From Seison nebaliae (lineage: Eukaryota > Rotifera > Pararotatoria > Seisonacea > Seisonidae), in NCBI GenBank assembly GCA_023231475.1, contig JALJEE010000329.1, positions 1-32,465 of the forward strand: DNA of 32,465 bases, given 5' to 3'. The translations under genes were made by a program, and so were the position numbers. Under the pieces are notes generated by a model. The model was given only the letters and a program-made list of their open reading frames with translations, had not been told where the DNA came from and searched no databases. Shown piece by piece: positions 12,642 through 22,252 of this stretch. Positions within the stretch are counted from its first letter, which is position 1. Each line of letters starts with the position of its first letter.

Positions 12642-14495
12642 TTAAGTCAAATTTTTCGGTTGAATTCGCATGCTCTTTTTTTTCCTCCATTTCTTCATAC
12701 GTACCATTAAATTTACGACAACTGAAAATTTCCTAATTCTGCCTTTCTTTAATCGTTCCGAATAATATAAATTCCTCAATTTCGTCGCATCGATTGTTGA
12801 TTGGAGTTGATGTAATCGATTAATGTCGACGAGAGAAATCGCTTGAATTGATGTCCGATGAAACGGATGATGATTGTCGATCTGACTATTATATCTCTTT
12901 GATGTTTCACATAAACTATAAACATTTCTAGATATTCCATTCTCTTCTTCTGTGTGAGAAGATGATCTGGAAAGTGATTCTGTCGTCGATGTTGATGATG
13001 AGGAAGAAGAAGATGATGATAATGATCGATTTAATGATGGTTTATTGCTCTTCGAATTATTTATGAAATTCGCACTCTTCTTCACTTTTGTTGATAAGGG
13101 AGTAGGTGATTGAAATCGTTGACGAATGTATTGACGGAAATGTGGAGTTGCTAAACAATACACAAGAAAATGGAATGCATGATGGATATGGAATAATAAT
13201 TGTGCGATGATATAAAACCGATTACATAAACGCAAATCATTATAAATTATATTCGTTTCACTTAATTGATGAATGAAAACGATTGGTGTACATAGAATGA
13301 TGAAAAAGACGTCGAGTAGAATTAATGTTATGGCGACTTGTTTCCTAGTGGAGGAAGTGGTGCTCAAACTTTTTTGGAGCGTTGTGGAATAACTGTCATT
13401 TCTCAATTTTTTTCTCGTCGTCATATATGAGGTTAATGGTCGAAATCTTCGATTTTTCGCACTCAATTCATTGTCAATCTCTACTTTCTTTATGGAACCG
13501 GACCATCGTTGAAAAATTTTCTGTTTCGTATGATTCAACAATGTTTGTCGACTTTGATGGACACGATGAATAATAGCTATTGAACTGATTGACATGAGAA
13601 TGAATGGGAGATAAACATAGATCATTGCATCTGTATGTACCCAGATTTTGGGTAGGAATGATACGATTTGTTCATCGAAACCACAAAGTAAACAAATCCC
13701 TTTATTTTGATAACCATCAAAATATCGTTCGTTATCTGATCGATTTTCGATTTTTTTAGTTCCATTCTTCTTGTTAGTGCTGTTGAGTTTCAGTTGTTCA
13801 ATAAATTTTAGAATTAATAAAGTAATACTATTCGTCTTGTTATTGTCGAATTGGAAATGTTTGAGAAGGTCCAATAAAATGAATCCGGTTTCCGTCAAAT
13901 TATGAGGATCGGCTGTGATATTACTGATGTTGGAAGTGGGGATAAGACTTGATTCTTTAACGATATTAATTCGATAAAACATAAGAATAGGAGTATTAAT
14001 GAGAGACATCACAATAATCATAAATAATACGATTCTACAAATCTTCTTCCTGAATGAAAATATGAATGCATTCGTATGTTTCATAACAATCACCATTCGA
14101 TCGATTGCCAATCCGATCAATATCCATGAACTGATATCAGTCAAGACGTAGCCCATATATGCATGTAATCGACATCCCCAACTTCCATATAATATTCGAA
14201 CATCCTTCCCAAAGAAGTATCCCGCGATCGTTCTCGGAGCATAAATTACAATCAAAGCGGAATCGACGGTACCTAAACAAGCGAACCATCGATATGCTCT
14301 CATACGTCGTAGATGTTTGAGTCGTATGAGAATACAAGTAACGAGAATATTCCCGATAATTCCAAATGCAATAATTGGTATGAAAAGATATCGGAGATAT
14401 AGAATAAAATTGTCATCCTGGTACCAATGAACTGGATGTACACAAATCGGATCACTTTCCACAAATTTCTGATCAATCGCCTTTTCGATGTCCAT
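12642..14495 (-). CDS. Class A (rhodopsin-like) GPCR, peptide-receptor type
   Basis: A single exon codes for 617 residues with seven hydrophobic segments: TM1 ~32-58 (GNILV), TM2 ~67-93, TM3 ~108-138, TM4 ~150-173, TM5 ~285-311, TM6 ~386-410 and TM7 ~424-448. Cys108 in TM3 and Cys268 or Cys271 in loop 2 can form the usual disulfide. The DRY motif is DRM (132-134). TM6 has ILCTP where FxxCWxP is usual. TM7 has HFLVYCL in place of NPxxY; phenylalanine at the proline position is common in FMRFamide/myosuppressin-like receptors, but histidine for asparagine is odd. Extracellular loop 2 is very long (~110 residues) with several N-glycosylation sequons. The third cytoplasmic loop and C-tail are long, basic and Ser-rich. 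The ligand cannot be told from sequence. The gene ends 69 bp from the STK36 stop. Confidence 0.85.
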   Translation of the reverse strand: MDIEKAIDQKFVESDPICVHPVHWYQDDNFILYLRYLFIPIIAFGIIGNILVTCILIRLKHLRRMRAYRWFACLGTVDSALIVIYAPRTIAGYFFGKDVRILYGSWGCRLHAYMGYVLTDISSWILIGLAIDRMVIVMKHTNAFIFSFRKKICRIVLFMIIVMSLINTPILMFYRINIVKESSLIPTSNISNITADPHNLTETGFILLDLLKHFQFDNNKTNSITLLILKFIEQLKLNSTNKKNGTKKIENRSDNERYFDGYQNKGICLLCGFDEQIVSFLPKIWVHTDAMIYVYLPFILMSISSIAIIHRVHQSRQTLLNHTKQKIFQRWSGSIKKVEIDNELSAKNRRFRPLTSYMTTRKKLRNDSYSTTLQKSLSTTSSTRKQVAITLILLDVFFIILCTPIVFIHQLSETNIIYNDLRLCNRFYIIAQLLFHIHHAFHFLVYCLATPHFRQYIRQRFQSPTPLSTKVKKSANFINNSKSNKPSLNRSLSSSSSSSSSTSTTESLSRSSSHTEEENGISRNVYSLCETSKRYNSQIDNHHPFHRTSIQAISLVDINRLHQLQSTIDATKLRNLYYSERLKKGRIRKFSVVVNLMVRMKKWRKKKSMRIQPKNLT

Positions 14496-15076
14496 TATCA
14501 GTATGTGCGGAATGTAAAGGAATAGACTGAAATGACTTCATTCTCTATGCTAAGAGTGGTATGAATTCGTCTTATCTTATCAGAAAATCGAATTTTCATT
14601 AATTATTTTCGTTCTTCAAATTAAAATTTTTCTTTTATTAAAATCCTTTCACATTTCATTGCGTCACTGAACGATGTAGGTTATTGGCCATTTGAAAATT
14701 GAATGAATGAATGTAATTTAATTAAAAAAAAACCTCGTTCACTATCTTTCCGATCATTCATCGCTAACCAGGAAATATCAGTGTGATCAGGAAATAAAGA
14801 AACGTCTTATCAGAACAAATTAAAAATTATCTAATAATTGAACAAATCTCGATCTCAAATTATTTGACCAAATAAAACTTCGAAATAATGTTATTACTTC
14901 ATCGAAATAATTCAACGTCGAGAATAGGCGAAAGATAACAATTTTTTGAAGTAAATTTCATATTATTTGTTTGTCGTGTGAATAGGGTCGAATTAATTAA
15001 ACAAGAATGAAAGTATTATTAATTTTTATCCATCTCTTATGTAATTTTGAAAAGAGATTAAATTCATTTTATCATA
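14496..15076. other. Intergenic, GPCR promoter side
   Basis: 580 bp of AT-rich sequence between the GPCR start and the Gag-like ORF. A 33-codon ORF from 15007 begins like a signal peptide but stops at once and overlaps the next gene in another frame. I see no terminal repeats or primer-binding site next to the Gag-like gene. Confidence 0.4.
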
Positions 15077-15790
15077 ATGATCGATTACGAAATATACTTT
15101 CTCAATAAGAATTTCTCACATTATTTCGAACGATTCAATCTGATTTGCAATCTCAATAAAGTGCCAGAGAGATATCGTTCCGAAATATTGTTCAGTCATT
15201 TATCGGCTGCAGCTATGCAATTCGTTCTGAGGAAATGTAAGACGATTTCTTTCGTCGAAACATATACCTCATTCGTAAATAAACTCTTTAAAGTTCTCCC
15301 AAATAATCCGATAGAAAAAGTAAATCAATCCTTCTACAACACGAAACAAACCAATAGTGAGAATGAGATGGAATATCTCTCCAGATTATTCCATTTAAGT
15401 AATCGATTACTCTACTCTCAAATTAATGCTAATATTAATATGGAAATATTTAAACAATTCATTTTTGGAATGAATAACAAATATTTACGATCCACCATCA
15501 TCGATTCGAATGTGCGAGATCTAGAATCATTGGAACAATTCTTAGACAAACAACCGCGAAGAACCAGATCGAAAATACGTCGGATGATTACATCACCAAT
15601 TGAATCGACACATGGAATGTTCAAACGCTCCACTAGTCGCTTAAGGGAATTTGCAAGAAGTCGAAGTCGAACTAAATCGCCAAAACCGAATATTCGACGA
15701 GTGGTTGATGAAAATTATTCGAATAAAATAATTTCCGATGATAAGAAAAACGGTTGGATTCTTCCCGATTCAACCAAAAGTTTTTCTTAA
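15077..15790 (+). CDS. Stand-alone retrotransposon Gag-like (capsid) protein
   Basis: 237 residues, intact frame, in-frame stop six codons upstream of the ATG. Residues ~12-165 follow the Ty3/gypsy-type Gag capsid pattern: an initial YFERF, then SHLSAAAMQFVLRK, YTSFVNKLFKVL, F..TKQTNSENEMEYLSRLFHL and FKQFIFGMNNKYL. This order (aromatic-rich helix, LxG/A-A helix, F..xxQ..xE...Y...L, then F..G......) is typical of Gag and of domesticated Gag genes such as Arc and PNMA. The tail (165-205) is rich in Arg and Ser and could bind nucleic acid; no CCHC zinc knuckle is seen. No protease, reverse transcriptase, integrase or terminal repeats appear within several kb. It may be a domesticated capsid gene or the surviving piece of a decayed element. 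The call is by pattern only. Confidence 0.6.
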   Translation: MIDYEIYFLNKNFSHYFERFNLICNLNKVPERYRSEILFSHLSAAAMQFVLRKCKTISFVETYTSFVNKLFKVLPNNPIEKVNQSFYNTKQTNSENEMEYLSRLFHLSNRLLYSQINANINMEIFKQFIFGMNNKYLRSTIIDSNVRDLESLEQFLDKQPRRTRSKIRRMITSPIESTHGMFKRSTSRLREFARSRSRTKSPKPNIRRVVDENYSNKIISDDKKNGWILPDSTKSFS

Positions 15791-16377
15791 ATGATTTCCT
15801 TTTAATTATTTGAATAAATTTCAATTTGACGAATAAAAAGTTTATTGTTTTTCTGCTGACTAATAATTAATAAACTGTTCTTTTATTGACGAGAAAGTGA
15901 AAATGACATTTCAAATTAAATAAAAAAAATTAAAATTAATTTTAGATTGGACATTAGAATTTAATGGGAATATAATCATTCTATTTTGAGGAGAATGATG
16001 ATTGTGAGTTTCAATCTAATATTCATCATTTATTTTTGGAAAGGACAGCTGTAATTAATTAAAGAATGGAGCAGTTAAGAACTGGAAAACTGGATGAAAT
16101 ATTTATTATTTCTTTCTTTTCTTTCTTTCGATATGAGGCATTCACTGATGATGTAACATAAGCACACATATTGATGATGTTCATTGCTAAAGTCGATTGA
16201 GTAAAGTATATACACATATGGTGAGAAAGTAGAATTAGTTGATGTTCCTCTTCCTTCTCTGCCTTTTTCATCTTCAACATTTGTCAATTTCACTTTCTCT
16301 ATCATCTGCATGAGAAAATGCTTCACCAATATTCAGTCAACACATAAGAGTTTTTCGAAAAAAGAACTGAAAAAATA
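15791..16377. other. Intergenic, low complexity
   Basis: AT-rich DNA with a short CTTT-rich run at about 16113-16128. Open frames on the minus strand here have no protein-like composition. I see no gene. Confidence 0.4.
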
Positions 16378-18141
16378 ATGATTCGTTATATTCTATTGAG
16401 TTGCGTACTCTCTTTTATTCCGATCGCTTCCAAACGGGTCATCAAACTAATCATCAACGACAATAATGATATAGTGAAAGTGGAGAATTTGTTGAATTTG
16501 AATAAAATCAATTGGACCGAATTGAAAGAGGTCGATCTGGATAAAATCGAAAGTCTCAAATACAACGAGCATATCAATCGATATGTCTCCATCTATTTCT
16601 CTCCGATGGACACCAATTGGACTTCCATCAATTACAAACGGAAATTATTGGCATCAATTCGATACGAACATAACAACGGATCTAGCCAAATTCGAAATAT
16701 CAATTCTAACGATTTCTCATATTTATTGAATTATGTTAGAATTTGTCTTCTTTCGTTTCTTGAAAATTCCCTAAAGGATTTATTGAACAATGGAACAGCG
16801 AGTAACTTAAACGAATGGATTGAAAGCAAATCATCTGAACAGATACTCATACTTTGCGTCTTCAATCGATATGTGATGGAATTCAATAAATTCTTGTTAT
16901 TTCTCAATTCATCATCGTTGACGTTGCCCTATAAAGTTTGTCTTAACCAAATTTGTGGGCTCAAATTAAATTTTAAATTATTTCCAGTTCTATTCAAATG
17001 TTTTCAATTTATTACAAAACCTGTACGTTTATGAAAAAACGGAAAGAAATTTTATGGATATCAAACGACAATCTCATGCTATTTGTCAGACATGTGGTAT
17101 CTGTCATCATAATAAAACGAGAGTTAACCCGAAGATCAAACATATGAATATGACCATAAAAATGACGCAATCTAAAAACCATAAAAATTCCACTCATATC
17201 ATCTCTAAGGAATTCAATTCGAATTGGTTGTCTATCGATTTTTCTCAGACATTTACTGAAGACGAATATTGTTTGACATTGCCGTTATTGATCCATAAAC
17301 AAGAAGAATATCTATTTGAACAAGACATGAGTCATTCGAAGAATTTCTATGAAATTTGTTACAAAAATTTCACATATTGTTCTTCCTTCAATTGTGTCGC
17401 CTATTTTCGAAGTGTGCAAAAATACGAGTCATGTTGCAAGAAGAATATTTTCTTCGATCGAAAGTTAAAATTTTCTAGATTTGTTTTGTCAATTTCAATA
17501 ATTTTCCAGATTGGTTGAATGGTGGAAGAAGTCGTCAAATGACATTATTAACAAATGTAATTCGACTTTAAAATTATATAATTATTGCAAATTTATTTCA
17601 ACACCTTTCTCCAACTCCAATTCCAAAAATATCGTTTATATTCAATATAATAAGTACATCGAATGGATATCATTAGCTATCATTGTTCTCATAACATTCA
17701 TCATCGTATTGTTGTTACTCTATTGTTGTTTATCGTTCGTTCGACGATATAGACAACGATATCCTTTCAACACCAATCGATCGACGGTTAGACACATTGA
17801 ACGAGTTGCAGCACTTTCCTCCACTGATGATCACCGAGAAGTATCATATGTTCGGAAATATCCACGTCAATTTTGAAAACTTATTAATTTTCTTTCTCCC
17901 ATTTTTCTATCCTCTCCATCACAATACGGTTATAGAACAACATGAAAAGTCGTCGATCGAATCCATCCTTTTTCGAAAGATTCAGACGATGGAGGTATCA
18001 AAATCGAAGAACACCCTTCAATTATGTTCCTGTATCTCCAAATATAGCAGGTTAGATTCTTACTAAAATTTTCTATAATAATCGGAATTATAAAAAGAAA
18101 CGAGATTGATGGATTCGTCGGATGAGGAAGGTCAAAAATGA
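16378..18141 (+). CDS. Unknown single-pass type I membrane protein
   Basis: I do not recognise this gene. Proposed exons are 16378-16935, 16988-17463, 17510-17849, 17936-18050 and 18098-18141 (introns 52, 46, 86 and 47 nt; donors GTTTGT, GTTAAA, GTTCGG, GTTAGA), about 510 residues. It starts with a signal peptide (MIRYILLSCVLSFIPIAS). A long Asn/Lys-rich ectodomain follows with several N-glycosylation sequons and a Cys-rich middle (CQTCGICHHN, later SCCKKN). One strong membrane helix follows (around YIEWISLAIIVLITFIIVLL), then an Arg-rich cytoplasmic stretch ending in an acidic DSSDEEGQK. The last two exons rest on frame, splice sites and protein-like composition; without them the frame ends at 17876 after SYVRKYPRQF. 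A further 42-nt in-frame segment, about 16736-16777, begins GTTAGA and ends AAAG and may be one more intron. Function unknown, perhaps a cell-surface receptor. Confidence 0.6.
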
Positions 18142-18356
18142 GGAAACATCTCTTTGGACAACACACTCGAATTGACAATTTCAAATCAATGAAAATTAGC
18201 AAATTTATACCTTATAATCATATACAGACCGTTGTTTCTTCGGCATGTTCTTTTTACATCATCAACATCTTCATTATCGTCATTTTTTTAATGAATTTTT
18301 ATCATAATAAAGAAATTTAAAATAAAAATTTTGTTAAATTTATTCGTCGTCTTCAA

Positions 18357-19494
18357 TCATCCACCCCCAAAATCATCAGGGAAACACCGAAATTCTTGTG
18401 ATATTATTAGATGAATGGGAAATTGTGGTGTCTCTTCCACAAAAATTTCGACGGCGCTAAAAATAAGATAAACAAAAAGATGGTGAATTTCTTCTAAATC
18501 ACCTAAAAGAAACTTAATTGATTTGTTTATATTAAATTTAACAGTCGAATTCATTCTCTCAATCATCGGATAAACAATCTATAAACATGTAAACAAAAGA
18601 ATGATCAGTGAATGACATTTATCGATGAGCAGAAACCTCCAATTCACATAATGACAAAGTCAAATGGAAATCATTCGTTGAATTGAGGAAATGTTCATTT
18701 TCATTAAATTGTAGTTTAGTTGATAAACAATTTTTATCGGAATTATTACTGTTGTTCTTCTTATTGTTCGTTGAGTGTTTGATGTATAAATTTTTCGAAT
18801 TATATTTCATTTCCATTTCACCTAAATCTGATGAGGGGAAACTGTTTAAAATTTCTCTAATTTTCCTGAAAAAGAAAATTAAGATGAACATTTGGAGGGA
18901 GAATCGGTTGAGAAAAGTGTGTAGACTTTAAATTCCATACCATCAGATAATCATCTGGGAAATTGACGTTTCTATTCTCTTCATTCCGACATAAAAGATT
19001 AATAAAAATTTTATATCTTATCTTCATATCTTGAAGGAAAAGGATTCGGAATTAGACGAATTTGATGAAAGTTTAACTGTGTACATCCTTTAGTTGGAGA
19101 ATGAAGTCATCACTGCGATGTCCTTCAGTCATTATAACACGTAATTCTTTTGCTCCACCCACATCCACATATGACGAGAAGAATTTGCCAATGCTCTATA
19201 ATTTTTATTTCAATGAGAATTAGACAATTTTCATTCCATATAATTTTTTAAGATTAAATTCCAATTCCTTGGAATGTGCATGGAACCTACTAACTTTCCC
19301 TTCGATGGAACATGACACAAATCGCGTAGGAAAGGAATATGTAATTCTTTTAAATATTCTTTTATCCAATTTGATATTCACTGAAGATTCATTATAAATA
19401 TTCGTTGTGCTAATTCTCAACTATTACATTAATTCCGGTCAATATTCGTTTGAGTTAACAAGAAAAATTTAAACATTCTCATTATCATTGTCAT
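18357..19494 (-). CDS. PCNA-fold checkpoint clamp subunit-like (Hus1/Rad9/Rad1 type), tentative
   Basis: A minus-strand gene recovered by joining short open pieces: 19494-19460, 19409-19226, 19195-19078, 19029-18927, 18865-18637, 18578-18514 and 18456-18357, all phases consistent, about 277 residues. The piece with YVDVGGAKELRVIMTEG is plainly coding. The order of strands and helices recalls the double PCNA fold of 9-1-1 clamp subunits (about 280 residues): a first half ending in DDFILQLKD; then NFPDDYLMVWNLKKIREIL and MEMKYNSKNLYIKH, like the middle of Hus1 or Rad9; then HLTLSLCELE and AVEIFVEETPQFPIHLII, like the final helix and strands. Similarity is weak and I cannot choose among Hus1, Rad9 and Rad1. 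The first two junctions are uncertain: the second intron would be only 30 nt, and an alternative donor at 19294 would make it 99 nt. Existence of a gene is much surer (about 0.8) than its identity (about 0.35). Confidence 0.5.
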
Positions 19495-20008
19495 AAGTGA
19501 AAGTAATTAATGAAGTAAATCGACCTAAACATAAAATTATGCGATGGAACACTTGGAAAATGGGAAGAGATTGAAATTAATAAATGAATCAAAAATACAA
19601 ACGATTCAGATAAGATTCATGATCAATCATCAATTCCAATCGACCCATCAAGCGTGTATTGAAAGAAAAATAAAAAGATAATTTAGTGGAAATCCATTAA
19701 CACGTTTTAGTGAAGCCATTTATCAAAATTGTTTGTCGCATTTGTAGAATTGAATTAGTCGTAGAAAATTACTAATTCCATCCGAATGACTTGACAATGG
19801 ATTTCCTATGAAATATTCTCCAATTATTTCAATGACGTTATCAAGAATGGAGATGGAAAAGAAATTTTTCCGATTTTATGTTCAGTCATACTTGATTAAT
19901 TCCAACTGATTAATTTGTTTCGACTCTTTATAAAATCATTTTCAGCAATGAAAATAGAATATTTTTTCATTTTAGTCATTTGAGAAAAGAATTCGGGTGA
20001 AATTTAGG
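19495..20008. other. Divergent intergenic region
   Basis: About 510 bp between the clamp-like gene and the TGF-beta ligand, which point away from each other. A 45-codon open stretch on the minus strand around 19870-19735 could be a missed 5' exon of the clamp-like gene, but nothing supports it. Otherwise no feature seen. Confidence 0.35.
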
Positions 20009-21758
20009 ATGATTTTCAATTCGATCTTTCCATTCTTTCTCATATCAGTCACTCTCCTAATCAATAACGAACCAACATTCGCCTTCTACGATTTGGGACA
20101 TGCCAGGAAATATTTAACGGAAGAGATTAGTAATCTTCTTTCCAGTTTAATTCCAAAAGGAAATATTTTGGAGAATTTGGATATAAAAACGAATGAGATA
20201 ATTCCCGAATTTCCTCAGAATTCCTATGACGATGAAATTGTAGCAGATAATCATGAAACAATTTCTCACAAACCATACGAAGAGAAAGACAATGATTTGA
20301 GATTTCCCGTCGAATTGACAGATGTGGAAAGGAAGATCATTTCGGATCTCAATTCTCAACAACAATCAAATGAAACATTCCGAGTCAAGAAGAAGTCTCA
20401 TAATATCATCGATTATGAGTCACTTGTCATTAATGCGAAGAAGAATTTCCTGTCGAAATTCCGTACACTTTTCCTCGATCAAATGAACATGACATTGTCG
20501 CCACAACAAGGTGTCGATGCCAATCTAATAAGGAATCTTTATCCGATTAAAACTTTCTTGAAAACGAGACCATCTGATGGAAATCGTTTAACTGACGTCA
20601 GTAACGATTTTCTCAAACCAGATGTTAATTATCCATCTCAAATTTCTATTTTTTCGTGTCGAGGTTAGTGAAACTGTTTCAGACTCATTTTCGCATATCT
20701 GAGGAAATCTTATTAATTTTCTTTTTTTCCAGACGAAGTCGAACGGAAAATTTTCAAATTCAATTTACCTTCATATATTCGTGATGGGAAAGTGGAACTG
20801 CATGCAGCTCGTTTATGGATTTGGGTGAAAAGTAACGAAGAGAAATATATGATGAAACCAGTGACGATGCAAATCAATTTGAAGGTTGGTGATCTTAAAT
20901 GGATTAGTTTCGCTACTCCACAATACGAAGCGAAAGAGTCGTGGACAGAATTACCATTAATTTACAATCATCAAATATTGCGAGAGAAAGGACAGAAACT
21001 AATTCCAATGATGAGTATTCGGGAGAAGAATCCTTTCGCTCACAATCCATCAATCCAAATCGAAATTATTTGTCTCTTGAATAAAGATGAGGATTGTATT
21101 CGATTACCAAAACTAGCGACTAATGCTCAATTGGAAAGTGACGGGGAATCAGTTCGTTTTTTAAAATTAAAAATTTTTTCATTATTTTCATATATTTTAG
21201 GCGCAACCGATATTGAATATTCTCCAAGAATTGAGTCATACTCAAATCGAGAATATGGAATCGGGATTGGAATATATGAAGATGCAAATCAATCGGAAAC
21301 ATCTCACAAAAGATTATGAGAAATATCGGAAAATGTCCAAATGGGAGAATAAGAGAAAAAAGCGTTATGTTGAAAGTCGAAGTCGATGCAACAATTATCG
21401 ATTGAGTAAACAATGTGAGAATGATGATAAGTGTGTATGGTTATTCAACGAAGGATGTGTGGAACGATGTTCAGCGAAGAGCCATTGTTGTAAAATTCCG
21501 ATACGAATCAATTTAGATTTGTTGGATATTTCGGGAATTATCGATCCTGCCATTATTCACACAGCATATTGTATCGGATTATGTGGTCTACATATTTCCA
21601 ACAGTCTCGCCACTTTAGTTGATGCAAAGATCAGTGGAAGAAAATTATGTTGTGCACCTACAGAAACTGATCCAATCTATGTGTATCGCAGTATCAAAGG
21701 AACCGTCTTGTCAAATCAAATCAAAGACGCAATTGTTCTCGATTGCAAATGTATCTAA
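20009..21758 (+). CDS. TGF-beta superfamily ligand, divergent, with extra cysteines
   Basis: Secreted growth factor precursor. Exons are 20009-20663, 20733-21151 and 21201-21758 (introns 69 and 49 nt), 543 residues. The chosen ATG opens a signal peptide (MIFNSIFPFFLISVTLLI). The prodomain runs to a furin-type site, KRKKR, ending at about residue 413, and leaves a mature chain of ~130 residues. The cystine-knot pattern is present: HCCKIPIRI, AYCIGLC, KLCCAPTETDPI and a final DCKCI. Two things are odd. The mature chain has 13 cysteines, five of them before the CC pair, where ligands of this family have one to three. The GWDWIIAP-type finger motif is replaced by DISGIIDPA, with no tryptophan. 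It could be a fast-evolving activin/myostatin- or maverick-like ligand; subfamily not resolved. Confidence 0.85.
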
Positions 21759-22252
21759 TATTGACGATGAGGAAATGAATGGAAACGAACACTTCTTTTC
21801 TTTAATTCAACACTTTAATTATTGAACCAACATATTATGGTTATTTACTCAATAAAAGAAAACTATTTCCTTCATCTTCTCACTATCTTGTCATTTTGAA
21901 TTTATGATGAAATTTTATTAGATTATGAATATTCTAAAACTCCTTGAGAATTTCATTAGAATTTAATTTTTTGAAAATTATTCATATTCCAATTCATAAA
22001 TTTGTTTAAGGAGAGAGTTGGTGAATTTATTTGAAAAATAGAAAACGAAAAATATTTTCAGAAAAAGGAGAATTTTCTAAAGTTTATTTGATGGATGTTG
22101 TTGTGCAATTCTTTTTTTTCTTTCATCGTCGAAAAATGAGTAATAAATATACACGAGGAAATTTTGAGATGTTCTCTGAAGATAAAAACGTCGCTTTTCA
22201 GTTGATTTGTTCTAGAAGTAAATTTCCTAATCGATATATATAGATAACATTT
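21759..22252. other. Intergenic, 3' ends of TGF-beta ligand and TAMM41
   Basis: AT-rich sequence between two convergent genes. It contains AATAAA at about 21852 and should hold both 3' untranslated regions. The open frame at 22031-22243 is Lys/Phe-rich and not protein-like. No gene seen. Confidence 0.4.

Noticed and set aside
12385-12690. Minus-strand ORF over the STK36/GPCR junction
   Set aside because: It is the antisense of the STK36 Ser/Arg-rich tail and has no independent support.
17841-17935. Splice donor GTATCA at 17841 in the membrane protein
   Set aside because: The donor GTTCGG at 17850 is also in phase and fits the GTY pattern of all other introns.
19262-19407. Frame reading WIKEYLKELHIPFLRDLCHVPSKGK on the minus strand
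   Set aside because: It has a stop right at the only acceptor and does not join to the next exon in phase; the other frame does.
22031-22243. 70-codon plus-strand ORF downstream of the TGF-beta gene
   Set aside because: Low-complexity product without homology; lies in convergent 3' UTR space.
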